Of a DNA stretch of 64,000 nucleotides, positions 35,771 to 44,762 are shown piece by piece; the stretch's first letter is position 1; each line of letters starts with the position of its first letter. A model generated the notes under the pieces. The model was not told the DNA's origin. It was given only the letters and a program-made list of their open reading frames with translations, and did not search any database. Position numbers and translations under genes: made by a program. Location: the NCBI GenBank assembly GCA_964367685.1, contig CAYIYM010000002.1, positions 1 to 64,000 on the forward strand, in the 5' to 3' direction. The stretch is from CAUPWF01 sp964367685. Lineage in GTDB: Bacteria; Bacillota; Clostridia; Lachnospirales; Lachnospiraceae.

Positions 35771-36943
35771 ATGTATACATTTGATAAAGTAGTTAACAGA
35801 CAAAATACAGAAGCGACTAAGGTGGATGGAGTGCCATATGACAATATTCCAGAACAGAATTACCCGATGTGGGTAGCGGATATGGATTTCGAGGCGGCGC
35901 CAGAAATTATTGAGTCTTTGCAACATCGATTAGATCATAAAGTACTAGGATACTTTCTATTGAAAGATCGATTCTTTAATTCGATTATTGGGTGGCATAA
36001 AAGAAGATTTGGTATAACAGATTTAGAAGAAAAACACATAGTTTATCAAAATTCTGTTCTAGGTGGAATTTCTCATATCATGGAGATATTTACAAATGAG
36101 GGAGATTCTATATTAGCGCAATCGCCTACATATCCAGGATTCAGTAAAATTATAGATACAATGAATCGCAATTTAGTAGTAAATCCTATGATAGAAGTAG
36201 ATGGATATTTTACATTGGACTTAGTTCAATTTGAAGAAGCAATTGTAGAGCACAATATTAAGTTATATATTCTGTGCAATCCTCAAAATCCGACAGGACG
36301 TATTTGGACGAAGGAAGAAGTGGAGCAAATCGTAACGATTTGCTTGAAGCACAATGTATTTATTGTTTCTGATGAAATATGGTCAGATATGATTTTAAAT
36401 GAATCAATGTCACACACACCACTATTCAAAATGGATGAGCGTGCAAAAGAGATAGCAATCGCATTATATTCGCCATCAAAGGCATTTAACTTAGCAGGAA
36501 TGATATCTTCTTATTCGGTTTGTTATAATGAAGAAGTCAACCAGAAATTAGAAAAAATATCTAATTTCTATCACTGTAATCTTCCTTGTGTGTTTGCAAT
36601 CGAATCTCTAATAGCGGCCTATGATAAAGGTGAAAACTGGTTAGAAGAGTGTAAATCTTATGTAAGTGGAAATATTGATTATATCATATCATTTTTAGAA
36701 GAACATGTACCAAATATCAAATGCAGAAAACCAGATGCAACGTATTTGTTATGGCTAGACTTTAGCGACATGGGCATTACACATGAAGAAATGATTAGAA
36801 AAATGATAGAGGAAGCAGGAGTTATTTGTAATGATGGTCATACATTTACGGCAGGTGGCGACTTACATATGCGATTAAATCCTACTACAGCGAGAGAGAA
36901 TATTGTAGGAGCAATGGAAGCAATTAGAAAAACATTTGCATAG
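35771..36943 (+). CDS. patB: MalY/PatB-type aminotransferase (cystathionine beta-lyase)
   Basis: PLP enzyme of fold type I, 390 residues. The N-terminus MYTFDKVVNRQNTEATKVDG is typical of MalY/PatB. NPQNPTGRIWTKEE, SDEIWSDMIL and the PLP lysine K237 (YSPSKAFNLAG) are all present. Relatives cleave cystathionine or cysteine, and a few act as aminotransferases. The ATG at 35771 is chosen because AGGTGGGAG overlaps the earlier GTG at 35759. It lies 13 bases after aroQ, so a role with aromatic amino acids is possible, but the sequence points to a C-S lyase. Confidence 0.85.
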   Translation: MYTFDKVVNRQNTEATKVDGVPYDNIPEQNYPMWVADMDFEAAPEIIESLQHRLDHKVLGYFLLKDRFFNSIIGWHKRRFGITDLEEKHIVYQNSVLGGISHIMEIFTNEGDSILAQSPTYPGFSKIIDTMNRNLVVNPMIEVDGYFTLDLVQFEEAIVEHNIKLYILCNPQNPTGRIWTKEEVEQIVTICLKHNVFIVSDEIWSDMILNESMSHTPLFKMDERAKEIAIALYSPSKAFNLAGMISSYSVCYNEEVNQKLEKISNFYHCNLPCVFAIESLIAAYDKGENWLEECKSYVSGNIDYIISFLEEHVPNIKCRKPDATYLLWLDFSDMGITHEEMIRKMIEEAGVICNDGHTFTAGGDLHMRLNPTTARENIVGAMEAIRKTFA

Positions 36944-37030
36944 AGATAAAACAGTTAAAAGACAGATAGAATAGTTAAAATTAAACAATATTGATTTCAA
37001 AACTAAATTAAATAATATCACATACAATAG

Positions 37031-37059
37031 TTGCGAATTGTTAGAAAATTTGGTACAAT
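37031..37059 (+). promoter_or_regulatory. Promoter of the EF-G-like gene
   Basis: TTGCGA (37031-37036), 17 bases, TACAAT (37054-37059), 38 bases before the start codon. Confidence 0.6.
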
Positions 37060-37097
37060 AAGTACATGAAGAATTTAAAGACGAGGAGGCAATTATT

Positions 37098-39179
37098 ATG
37101 AAAGTGTATAGAACCGATGAAATCAGAAATGTAGTATTACTTGGACATGGCGGCAGTGGAAAGACAAGCTTATTAGAAGCGATGGCTTTCGTATCTGGCG
37201 CTATTTCTCGTATGGGGAAGGTTACAGATGGTAACACAATAAGCGATTTTGACAAAGAAGAACAAAAACGTAAATTTTCGCTTAGCACTTCACTTTATCC
37301 AGTGGAATGGGAAAAAGCGAAAATTAATATATTAGATACTCCGGGCTATTTTGATTTTGTAGGAGAAGTAGAAGAAGCGGTAAGCGCAGCAGATGCGGCA
37401 GTTATTGTTGTATCAGGAAAAGCTGGCGTAGAAGTGGGTACAGAGAAAGCATGGGATTTATGTGAAAAGTACAAATTACCTCGTATGTTCTATGTTACGG
37501 ATATGGATGTAGATGATGCTAGTTTCCGCCAAGTTGTAGCTGACTTGACAGAAAAATATGGAAAGTGTATTGCTCCGAGAGCGATTCCAATTCGTGAGAA
37601 TGAGAAGTTCGTAGGATATGTTAACGTAATTAAAAATGAGGGAAGAAGATGGGCTGGCACAGGTGAGCGTACAGAGTGCGAAATTCCAGAATATTGTATG
37701 CCGAACCTTCGTATATGTAGAGAAACACTTTTAGAAGCAGTAGCTGAAACTAGTGAAGATTTTATGGAAAGATATTTTGCTGGGGAAGAGTTCTCATTAG
37801 AAGAAATACGAGCAGCATTAAGAGTGAATGTATTAGAGGGTACGATTGTGCCAATCGGTATGGGTTCTAATGTTACTGCTCATGGAGTAGTGAATTTGTT
37901 GTCTGATATTGTTCGCTATTTCCCAAGTCCAGATAGGAGAGAGTGTGCAGGATTTAATAAGAAGACCAATGAAATATTTGAAGCAAATTATGATTTTTCA
38001 AAGGCAAAATCTGCCTATGTATTTAAAACAATGGTAGACCCGTTTATTGGGAAATACTCATTTATTAAAGTGTGCTCAGGGGTAGTTAAATCGGATGACA
38101 TGTTATACAATGCTGAAACGGATACAGAAGAGAAGATTGGTAAAGTGTATACGATGATGGGTGGAAAACCAATAGAAGTAAATGAACTTTTTGCAGGTGA
38201 TATAGGAGCATTAGCGAAATTGAGCAATGTAAAGACAAGTGATACACTTTCTACAAGAACAACACCGATTATGTATGGAAAAACTGAATATTCAAAGCCA
38301 TATACTTATATGAAGTATGTAGTAAGTAAAAAAGGTGATGAAGACAAGGTTTCTCAAGCAATTCATAAGTTGATGGCAGAGGATGTTACGATTAAAACAG
38401 TGAATGATAGCGAGAACAGACAAACACTTCTCTACGGATTAGGAGACCAACATTTGGAGGTTGCAGTGAGTAAGCTTGCAGATCGCTATAAGGTCGATAT
38501 CGAATTATCAACACCTAAAGTGGCATTTAGAGAAACGATTAAGAAGAGTTCTGATGTAGACTCAAAATACAAAAAACAATCGGGTGGTCATGGACAATAT
38601 GGACATGTAAAGATGAAGTTCGAATCATCTGGAGATATGGAAACCCCATTTGTGTTTGAAGAGGTAGTAGTTGGTGGAGCAGTTCCTCGAAACTATTTCC
38701 CAGCAGTTGAAAAAGGATTACAAGAATCTGTATTGAAAGGTCCATTAGCGGGCTATCCTGTTGTAGGTGTAAAAGCAGTATTATATGATGGCTCATATCA
38801 TGCAGTAGATTCTTCTGAAATGGCATTTAAAACAGCTACAATCCAAGCATTTAAGAAAGGATTTTTGGAGGCGACGGGAGTTCTACTAGAGCCAATTGCG
38901 AATATTAAAGTTACAGTTCCAGACGAATTTACTGGAGATGTTATGGGAGATTTAAATAAGCGTAGAGGCCGTGTTCTTGGAATGGTACCAGCACAAGGTG
39001 GTAAGCAAATTATTGAGGCTGATATCCCAATGACAGGTGTATTCGGTTACTGCACAAATTTACGCTCAATGACTGGTGGTAGAGGGGATTATGCTTATGA
39101 GTTTGTTCGATATGAGCAGGCGCCTTCTGATGTACAAGAAAAAGAAATCGAAGCTAGAAATAAAGAAAAAGAAGAATAA
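37098..39179 (+). CDS. Elongation factor G paralogue with altered GTPase motifs
   Basis: A 693-residue translational GTPase with the five-domain EF-G layout. Domain IV and V motifs are clear (SGGHGQYGHVKMKF, RRGRVLGMVPAQGGKQIIEADIP, RSMTGGRGDYAYEF). The G domain is unusual: G1 is GHGGSGKT (16-23) instead of AHIDAGKT, and G3 is DTPGYFDF with Y84 where the catalytic histidine should be. G4 is TDMD (134-137) instead of NKMD. It is thus a member of the EF-G-like group, not the housekeeping FusA, which is expected elsewhere with rpsL/rpsG/tuf. Hydrolysis is probably weak. AGGAGG precedes the ATG. It is a single-gene unit with its own promoter and terminator. Confidence 0.92.
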   Translation: MKVYRTDEIRNVVLLGHGGSGKTSLLEAMAFVSGAISRMGKVTDGNTISDFDKEEQKRKFSLSTSLYPVEWEKAKINILDTPGYFDFVGEVEEAVSAADAAVIVVSGKAGVEVGTEKAWDLCEKYKLPRMFYVTDMDVDDASFRQVVADLTEKYGKCIAPRAIPIRENEKFVGYVNVIKNEGRRWAGTGERTECEIPEYCMPNLRICRETLLEAVAETSEDFMERYFAGEEFSLEEIRAALRVNVLEGTIVPIGMGSNVTAHGVVNLLSDIVRYFPSPDRRECAGFNKKTNEIFEANYDFSKAKSAYVFKTMVDPFIGKYSFIKVCSGVVKSDDMLYNAETDTEEKIGKVYTMMGGKPIEVNELFAGDIGALAKLSNVKTSDTLSTRTTPIMYGKTEYSKPYTYMKYVVSKKGDEDKVSQAIHKLMAEDVTIKTVNDSENRQTLLYGLGDQHLEVAVSKLADRYKVDIELSTPKVAFRETIKKSSDVDSKYKKQSGGHGQYGHVKMKFESSGDMETPFVFEEVVVGGAVPRNYFPAVEKGLQESVLKGPLAGYPVVGVKAVLYDGSYHAVDSSEMAFKTATIQAFKKGFLEATGVLLEPIANIKVTVPDEFTGDVMGDLNKRRGRVLGMVPAQGGKQIIEADIPMTGVFGYCTNLRSMTGGRGDYAYEFVRYEQAPSDVQEKEIEARNKEKEE

Positions 39180-39198
39180 GGAAATTCTGTGAATTTAT

Positions 39199-39230
39199 AA
39201 AGAGATGTCTTGTGAGAGACATCTCTTTAT
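39199..39230 (+). terminator. Hairpin after the EF-G-like gene
   Basis: AAAGAGATGTCT / AGACATCTCTTT stem of 12 bp, loop TGTGAG, then a short T stretch (TTTATGTT). Confidence 0.75.
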
Positions 39231-39274
39231 GTTAGAATTGCGGTTATAAGAGTGAGAAAGAAGAGGGATAGTAT

Positions 39275-40870
39275 ATGAAATTGAAACATAAAGTAATGAT
39301 ATTTTTGGGAACACTATTACTTGCATCAGGTTATTACTATGTATCATTGCCTGCTATTAATATTAACTCTGTTGATTTTTGGGGCTTCTTAATTGTATTA
39401 GTAGCCTTTATTCCAGCAGTGTACATTATTCGTAAGAGAATGACTGTAGTAGAAATCAAAACATCATTGAGTCTAAAAGTAATGCTAGGGATTGTGGCAG
39501 CATTAGTAGTAATCTATGTAGGCGGAACATTGTTGTCATCTCCAATTATTAATGCCAAGAAATACCAGGAGTTATTGACTGTAGAAGATGGAGAATTTAC
39601 GAAAGATATTCAGGAATTATCCTATGAACAAATTCCGATTTTAGATAAAGCATCAGCGGAATTATTGGGAAATCGTAAAATGGGAAGTATTTCTGATGTG
39701 GTTTCACAATTTGAAGTTGATAGCATTTACTCACAAATCAATTACCAAGGAAAGCCAGTTCGTGTGTCACCACTTCGCTATGCAAGTGGAATCAAATGGA
39801 TTACAAATCAATCAGAAGGTATCCCGGGATATATTCAAATTGATATGACCACACAAACAACGGAATTGGTGAGATTAGAAGAGGGAATTAAATACTCAGA
39901 AAGTGAATTTTTTAATAGAAATATTCATAGACATTTGCGATTTAATTATCCAACTTACATTTTTGATGAGTTAAGTTTTGAAATTGATGAAGAAGGAACT
40001 CCATATTATATTGCGCCAGTAAAGCAGTTTAACATTGGTTTATTTGGTGGTGTGACAATTGGTAAAGTGGTTACTTGTAATGCAATTACAGGCGAAACAG
40101 AAGTATACAACATTGAAGATACTCCAGAGTGGGTTGACCGAGCATATTCAGCTGATTTATTAGTCGAGCTATATGATTATCATGGAACACTAAAGAATGG
40201 ATATATCAATAGTGTCCTTGGACAAAAAGATTCTATCACAACTACTGCAGGATATAATTATCTTGCAATCGATAATGATATTTGGGTATACACAGGCGTT
40301 ACATCTGTAACTAGTGATCAATCAAATGTTGGTTTTGTATTAATGAATCAAAGAACAATGGAAACTAAATACTATCAGATTGAAGGTGCAACTGAGACCT
40401 CGGCAATGTCTTCGGCAGAAGGGCAAGTGCAGAATCTTCAGTACAAGGCGACATTCCCACTACTTCTTAATGTTTCAGGTGAACCAACCTATTTCGTGGC
40501 ATTAAAGGATAGTGCAGGACTTGTGAAAAAGTATGCAATGATCAATGTGCAAAAGTATCAATTAGTAGCAATTGGAGACACGGTTGCAGATTGCGAGAAA
40601 GCATATAATGAAATGTTATTGAATAATGGCGTAACTTCAGAAGAAGAGGATGTCCGTGAAGAGATGGAAGTAGCAGGGGTTATAACAAAGTTAGTTCCAA
40701 CAGTGATTGACGGAAATACGCACTACTATGTAATGTTAGATGATTCAAATCAGATTTATGACATTCCAGTTGCTGAGATTGTCGATATTATTCGCTATGA
40801 ATTAGGTGAAGAAATAGCAATGGAGTATAAAGAAGGTGAAGAAACGAACCTTGTAATTTCAATTAAATAG
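39275..40870 (+). CDS. Conserved-looking membrane protein of unknown function
   Basis: I do not recognise this 531-residue protein. Three hydrophobic segments lie near the N-terminus (about 7-28, 33-51 and 68-88). They are followed by about 440 residues rich in beta-type sequence, which are probably outside the cell. The external part has two similar-looking stretches about ligand-like strands (YIQIDMTTQTTELVRL; VVTCNAITGETEVYNI) reminiscent of PepSY-like repeats, but I cannot assign a domain. The C-terminal segment (about 455-530) resembles a small separate domain. The ribosome binding site is weak (AAGAGGG). It has a terminator on each side, so it is a single-gene unit. Confidence 0.75.
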   Translation: MKLKHKVMIFLGTLLLASGYYYVSLPAININSVDFWGFLIVLVAFIPAVYIIRKRMTVVEIKTSLSLKVMLGIVAALVVIYVGGTLLSSPIINAKKYQELLTVEDGEFTKDIQELSYEQIPILDKASAELLGNRKMGSISDVVSQFEVDSIYSQINYQGKPVRVSPLRYASGIKWITNQSEGIPGYIQIDMTTQTTELVRLEEGIKYSESEFFNRNIHRHLRFNYPTYIFDELSFEIDEEGTPYYIAPVKQFNIGLFGGVTIGKVVTCNAITGETEVYNIEDTPEWVDRAYSADLLVELYDYHGTLKNGYINSVLGQKDSITTTAGYNYLAIDNDIWVYTGVTSVTSDQSNVGFVLMNQRTMETKYYQIEGATETSAMSSAEGQVQNLQYKATFPLLLNVSGEPTYFVALKDSAGLVKKYAMINVQKYQLVAIGDTVADCEKAYNEMLLNNGVTSEEEDVREEMEVAGVITKLVPTVIDGNTHYYVMLDDSNQIYDIPVAEIVDIIRYELGEEIAMEYKEGEETNLVISIK

Positions 40871-40881
40871 AAAAGTAAATC

Positions 40882-40918
40882 CAATGTACCTATTTGAAAA
40901 ATAGGTACATTGTTTTTG
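40882..40918 (+). terminator. Terminator of the membrane protein gene
   Basis: CAATGTACCTATTT / AATAGGTACATTG stem with a GAAA-type loop and TTTTT. Confidence 0.9.
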
Positions 40919-40926
40919 AAAATAGG

Positions 40927-40955
40927 TTGACAATAATCGAAAATTCAGATAAAAT
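40927..40955 (+). promoter_or_regulatory. Promoter of the T-box leader and aroF operon
   Basis: TTGACA (40927-40932), 17 bases, TAAAAT (40950-40955). It starts just after the preceding terminator. Confidence 0.8.
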
Positions 40956-40974
40956 AGCACATAATAACTTATAA

Positions 40975-41241
40975 ATGAAATGCAATGATAAGAATTAGTA
41001 CATATTGATTTCTAGCACAGAGAGCTCTTGGTTGGTGGAAAAGAGTGTAGCGAATGATATGGAATTCATCTTAGAGCAGAGTGTTGAACAATAGTAGGCA
41101 TATCCGGGTACACCCGTTATAGTGTTTAAGTATAACCTGTAATACAGCGTACTTAGTGAGGTCTATATAGTGATATATAGATGAATAAAGGTGGTAACAC
41201 GAAATGATACTTTCGTCCTTGTTGGGACGGAAGTTTTTTAT
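40975..41241 (+). promoter_or_regulatory. T-box riboswitch, predicted specifier TTC (Phe)
   Basis: The T-box sequence AAAGGTGGTAACACG (41187-41201) is followed at once by an intrinsic terminator. Upstream, stem I carries the AGTA motif (TTAGTACAT, about 40995), the apical AGAGAGCTC...AAGAG region, and GGAATTCATC at 41061-41070. By analogy with other T-boxes, the codon after GAA is the specifier: TTC at 41065-41067, phenylalanine. Uncharged tRNA-Phe would stabilise the antiterminator and allow aroF-B-A-C-pheA expression. The T-box is seen directly; the specifier assignment is inferred and fits the pathway. Confidence 0.88.
41209..41239 (+). terminator. T-box terminator
   Basis: ACTTTCGTCC / GGACGGAAGT stem (one T-G pair), loop TTGTTG, followed by six T. 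It competes with the antiterminator that contains the T-box sequence. Confidence 0.9.
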
Positions 41242-41324
41242 ATTATAGAACTTTACCCAAGTCTCAAGAGTATCATAGTTGTGAAACAAAATAGGGTAAT
41301 GGCAAGTAGAAAGAGGTAGAAATT

Positions 41325-42338
41325 ATGATTATAGTAATGAAAAAAGCAGCAACAAAACAAGAAATTGAAAAAATTGTAATGATGGTAGAAGCAAAAGGTC
41401 TTGCAACTAGTGTGGTAGAGGGGCAAGGAGTCAATGTAATTGGAATTATCGGAGACACTACAAAATTTGATGGGAAGCAAGTTGAAGTATTTGAATTTGT
41501 TGATAAAGTGATGCATGTAGGAGAACCTTATAAATTGGCAAATCGTGCTTTTCATCCAGAAGATAGTATTATAAATGTTGGTGGAGTAAAAATTGGTGGC
41601 GGACACTTAGCTTTAATTGCGGGACCTTGTTCAGTAGAAAGTAAAGAACAAGTGATTGAAATTGCTAAAAAAGCAAAAGCAGCAGGTGCAAATATGTTGA
41701 GAGGTGGCGCATTTAAACCACGCACATCTCCGTATGCATTTCAAGGAATGGGTAGTGAAGGGTTAGATATTCTTGTAGAAGCAAAACGTGTTACAGGACT
41801 TCCAATCGTTTCAGAATTAATGGATGCAAGCTATATAGAAGAATTTGAAGAAAAAGTAGATTTAATACAAATCGGAGCGCGTAATATGCAGAACTTTGAT
41901 TTGTTGAAGAAATTGGGAAGTGTGAAGAAGCCAATTTTATTAAAAAGAGGATTGAGTGCAACATTTGAAGAGTGGATTATGTCGGCTGAATATATTATGG
42001 CACATGGAAATCCAAATGTAATCCTGTGTGAGAGAGGTGTGCGTACATTTGAAACCTATACTAGAAATACATTAGATTTACAAGCGATTCCAGTTATTCA
42101 AAGAAAAACACATTTACCAATAGTCGTAGACCCAAGCCATGCAGGTGGAAAATGGTGGTTAGTTGAGCCAATGGCCAAAGCTAGTGTGGCAGCAGGTTGT
42201 GATGGATTAATGATTGAAGTACATAATAATCCAGAGGTAGCATTATGCGATGGACCACAATCACTTCGTCCAGAAAATTATGCAATCTTATTACAAAAAA
42301 TAGAAGGTATTGCGAAAATAGAAGGAAAGAGCCTATAG
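41325..42338 (+). CDS. aroF: 3-deoxy-7-phosphoheptulonate (DAHP) synthase, type I-beta with N-terminal regulatory domain
   Basis: First step of the shikimate pathway: joins phosphoenolpyruvate and erythrose 4-phosphate. Residues 1-75 form the small ferredoxin-like domain that binds feedback inhibitors in this class (MIIVMKKAATKQEIEKIV). The TIM barrel follows with IAGPCSVES, the substrate motif KPRTSPYAFQG, PILLKRG and metal ligands in DPSHAGG. The 337 residues are standard. AAAGAGG precedes the start. It is controlled at entry by the T-box leader and probably also by the N-terminal domain. Confidence 0.96.
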   Translation: MIIVMKKAATKQEIEKIVMMVEAKGLATSVVEGQGVNVIGIIGDTTKFDGKQVEVFEFVDKVMHVGEPYKLANRAFHPEDSIINVGGVKIGGGHLALIAGPCSVESKEQVIEIAKKAKAAGANMLRGGAFKPRTSPYAFQGMGSEGLDILVEAKRVTGLPIVSELMDASYIEEFEEKVDLIQIGARNMQNFDLLKKLGSVKKPILLKRGLSATFEEWIMSAEYIMAHGNPNVILCERGVRTFETYTRNTLDLQAIPVIQRKTHLPIVVDPSHAGGKWWLVEPMAKASVAAGCDGLMIEVHNNPEVALCDGPQSLRPENYAILLQKIEGIAKIEGKSL

Positions 42339-42348
42339 GTGATTAACG

Positions 42349-43407
42349 ATGAAGATGATAGTGAATATAAAAACAAAACAGTATCCAATCTATCTTGAGC
42401 AAGGAGCTTTGAATAAAGCAGATTCTTATATATCGGAAGTATTTCGTGGAAAAAAGGTAATGATTATTAGCGATGAAACAGTGTTTTCATTGTATGGAGG
42501 AGCATTAGTAACTCAATTGTCAAATTCCTATGAAGTTCATTCATTTGCTATGAAACCAGGAGAAGCTTCAAAGAGATTCGATACACTGCAATCCATATAT
42601 CAAGCATTAATTCAAGCAAAAATATCAAGATCAGACTTAATAATCGCACTTGGCGGCGGTGTAGTTGGCGACATTACTGGATTTGTTGCAGCCACTTATT
42701 TGAGAGGGATTTCTTATGTGCAAATTCCAACTTCTTTACTAGCGCAAGTTGATTCTTCTGTAGGCGGGAAAGTAGCAGTTGATTTACCAGAGGGGAAGAA
42801 TTTAGTTGGAGCATTCTATCATCCAGATCTTGTTATTATTGATCCACTTACATTGAATACGTTACCAAAACGTTACCTTAATGACGGAATGGGAGAAGTA
42901 ATCAAATATGGTTGCATCAAAGACCTAAAATTATTTGAGCAACTAGAATCTTGTAAGGATTATGAAGAATTAATGAGTAATATTGATGAAGTGATTTATC
43001 GTTGTATTGATTGTAAACGACAAGTTGTTGAAGCAGATGAATTTGATCATGGAGAACGAATGTTATTGAATTTTGGCCATACCATAGGACATGCCATTGA
43101 ACAATATTATAATTATGAGAAGTATAGTCATGGCGAAGCAGTATCCATAGGTATGTATCAATTAACGAAAATAAGTGAGAGCTTGAATTTAACAAAGAAA
43201 GATACAAGTGAAAGAATAAAGGGGATATTACTGAAATATCAATTACCTATTGAATGTGGAGTCTCAAGTGACTTATTGGTACGTGCGGTATCATTAGATA
43301 AAAAAAATATAGAAGAATCACTATCATACGTAATATTAGAAGAGATAGGAATTAGTTTTTTATATAAAGCAAATCCAGCCTTGATTTTAAATAATCCAAT
43401 CATTTAA
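42349..43407 (+). CDS. aroB: 3-dehydroquinate synthase
   Basis: Converts DAHP to 3-dehydroquinate using NAD and a divalent metal. The 352 residues show the NAD loop GGGVVGDITGFVAATYLRGI (about 103-122), DSSVGGKVAVDLPEGKN, and metal ligands in NFGHTIGHAIE and SHGEAVSIGM. It begins 10 bases after aroF; the ribosome binding site (TAGGTGAT) overlaps the aroF stop. Confidence 0.96.
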   Translation: MKMIVNIKTKQYPIYLEQGALNKADSYISEVFRGKKVMIISDETVFSLYGGALVTQLSNSYEVHSFAMKPGEASKRFDTLQSIYQALIQAKISRSDLIIALGGGVVGDITGFVAATYLRGISYVQIPTSLLAQVDSSVGGKVAVDLPEGKNLVGAFYHPDLVIIDPLTLNTLPKRYLNDGMGEVIKYGCIKDLKLFEQLESCKDYEELMSNIDEVIYRCIDCKRQVVEADEFDHGERMLLNFGHTIGHAIEQYYNYEKYSHGEAVSIGMYQLTKISESLNLTKKDTSERIKGILLKYQLPIECGVSSDLLVRAVSLDKKNIEESLSYVILEEIGISFLYKANPALILNNPII

Positions 43408-43457
43408 ATATGAATTTAGGATGAATAGTAAAAAGGGGAATAGCGTTAGGAGATTAT

Positions 43458-44762
43458 ATGAGTGGTATAAAAATTATTCCAAACAAATTAAAGGGAAGTA
43501 TAGAAGTGCCCCCCTCGAAGAGTCTAGCTCATCGTGCAATCATTTGTGCAGCCCTGTCAAAGGGGATAAGCCGTATTGATAATATAGCATACTCAGACGA
43601 CATTGATGCGACTATAAAAGGGATGGAAGCGCTTGGCAGTAAAATAGATAAGTTTGAAAATTACATAATAGTAGATGGAACTGGCACATTTGATAAAGCT
43701 GCTGCAACGATTGATTGTAAAGAATCTGGATCCACCTTGAGATTCTTAGTTCCAATTTCAATTGTAACTGAACGTGAAGTCAAATTTGTAGGTGAGGGAA
43801 ATTTAGGGAAGCGACCACTTACTCCATTTTATGAAATCTTTGAACACCAAGGAATTGCATACAAATGTAAGGAAGGTGAATTAGATTTGTGGATAGATGG
43901 AAAGCTTTGTCCAGGAACATTTCAAATGCGAGGAGATATTTCTTCACAATTTATTACAGGACTTTTGCATGCCCTGCCTCTATTAGATGGAGATTCAGTA
44001 ATTGAGCTTACAACAACATTAGAATCCCAAGGCTACATAGATTTGACATTACAGATACTAGAGTTATTTGGAATTGAAATAAAATTAGAAATGGACGAAA
44101 CGAGTGGAGGATATCAGCGTTTCTATATCAAAGGGAATCAAGCGTATCAACCACAAAATTATACAAATGAAGCAGATTATTCACAGGCAGCATTTTATTT
44201 AGTAGCAAATGTACTAGGAAATGATGTTACACTTACGAACTTGAACTTACATTCGAAACAAGGAGATAAAGTAGCTCTAGAAATATTGGAAAGCATGGGA
44301 GCGAAAGTGATTATGACATCGGAAGGTATCAAATTAGAATGCGAATCATTACAAGGAATGATCATTGATGCAAGTCAATGTCCAGACGTAATACCAGTAC
44401 TTTCTTTAGCTTGTGCATATGCAAAAGGAAAAAGTCAAATCACAAATGGGAAGCGATTACGTATCAAAGAGTGTGATAGAATAGAGGCAACAAGCTCTCA
44501 ATTACGCCAATTAGGAGTAGATATTATAGAATTAGAAGATGGTATGATGATAGAAGGGGACGCACAATTAAACGGTGGCACTGTCCGAAGTTATGATGAT
44601 CATAGGATTGCAATGATGTTGGCAATTGCATCGACAGTTGCCGGAGAACCTATTTTTATTGATAATAAGAAATGTGTTGAAAAATCATATCCTAATTTCT
44701 GGGAAGATTTTGAAAGTTTAGGAGGAGTTATTCATGAGTGGGACGTGGAAAAATCAAATTGA
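43458..44762 (+). CDS. aroA: 5-enolpyruvylshikimate-3-phosphate synthase
   Basis: Transfers enolpyruvyl from phosphoenolpyruvate to shikimate 3-phosphate. The 434 residues show the N-terminal PSKSLAHRA substrate loop, ESGSTLRFLVP, and the C-terminal domain motifs KECDRIEATSSQLRQLG and YDDHRIAMMLAIA. The phosphoenolpyruvate loop reads GEGNLGKRPL, with the usual glycine at its second position changed in spacing relative to class I enzymes. TAGGAG precedes the ATG. It overlaps aroC by 29 bases. Confidence 0.95.
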   Translation: MSGIKIIPNKLKGSIEVPPSKSLAHRAIICAALSKGISRIDNIAYSDDIDATIKGMEALGSKIDKFENYIIVDGTGTFDKAAATIDCKESGSTLRFLVPISIVTEREVKFVGEGNLGKRPLTPFYEIFEHQGIAYKCKEGELDLWIDGKLCPGTFQMRGDISSQFITGLLHALPLLDGDSVIELTTTLESQGYIDLTLQILELFGIEIKLEMDETSGGYQRFYIKGNQAYQPQNYTNEADYSQAAFYLVANVLGNDVTLTNLNLHSKQGDKVALEILESMGAKVIMTSEGIKLECESLQGMIIDASQCPDVIPVLSLACAYAKGKSQITNGKRLRIKECDRIEATSSQLRQLGVDIIELEDGMMIEGDAQLNGGTVRSYDDHRIAMMLAIASTVAGEPIFIDNKKCVEKSYPNFWEDFESLGGVIHEWDVEKSN

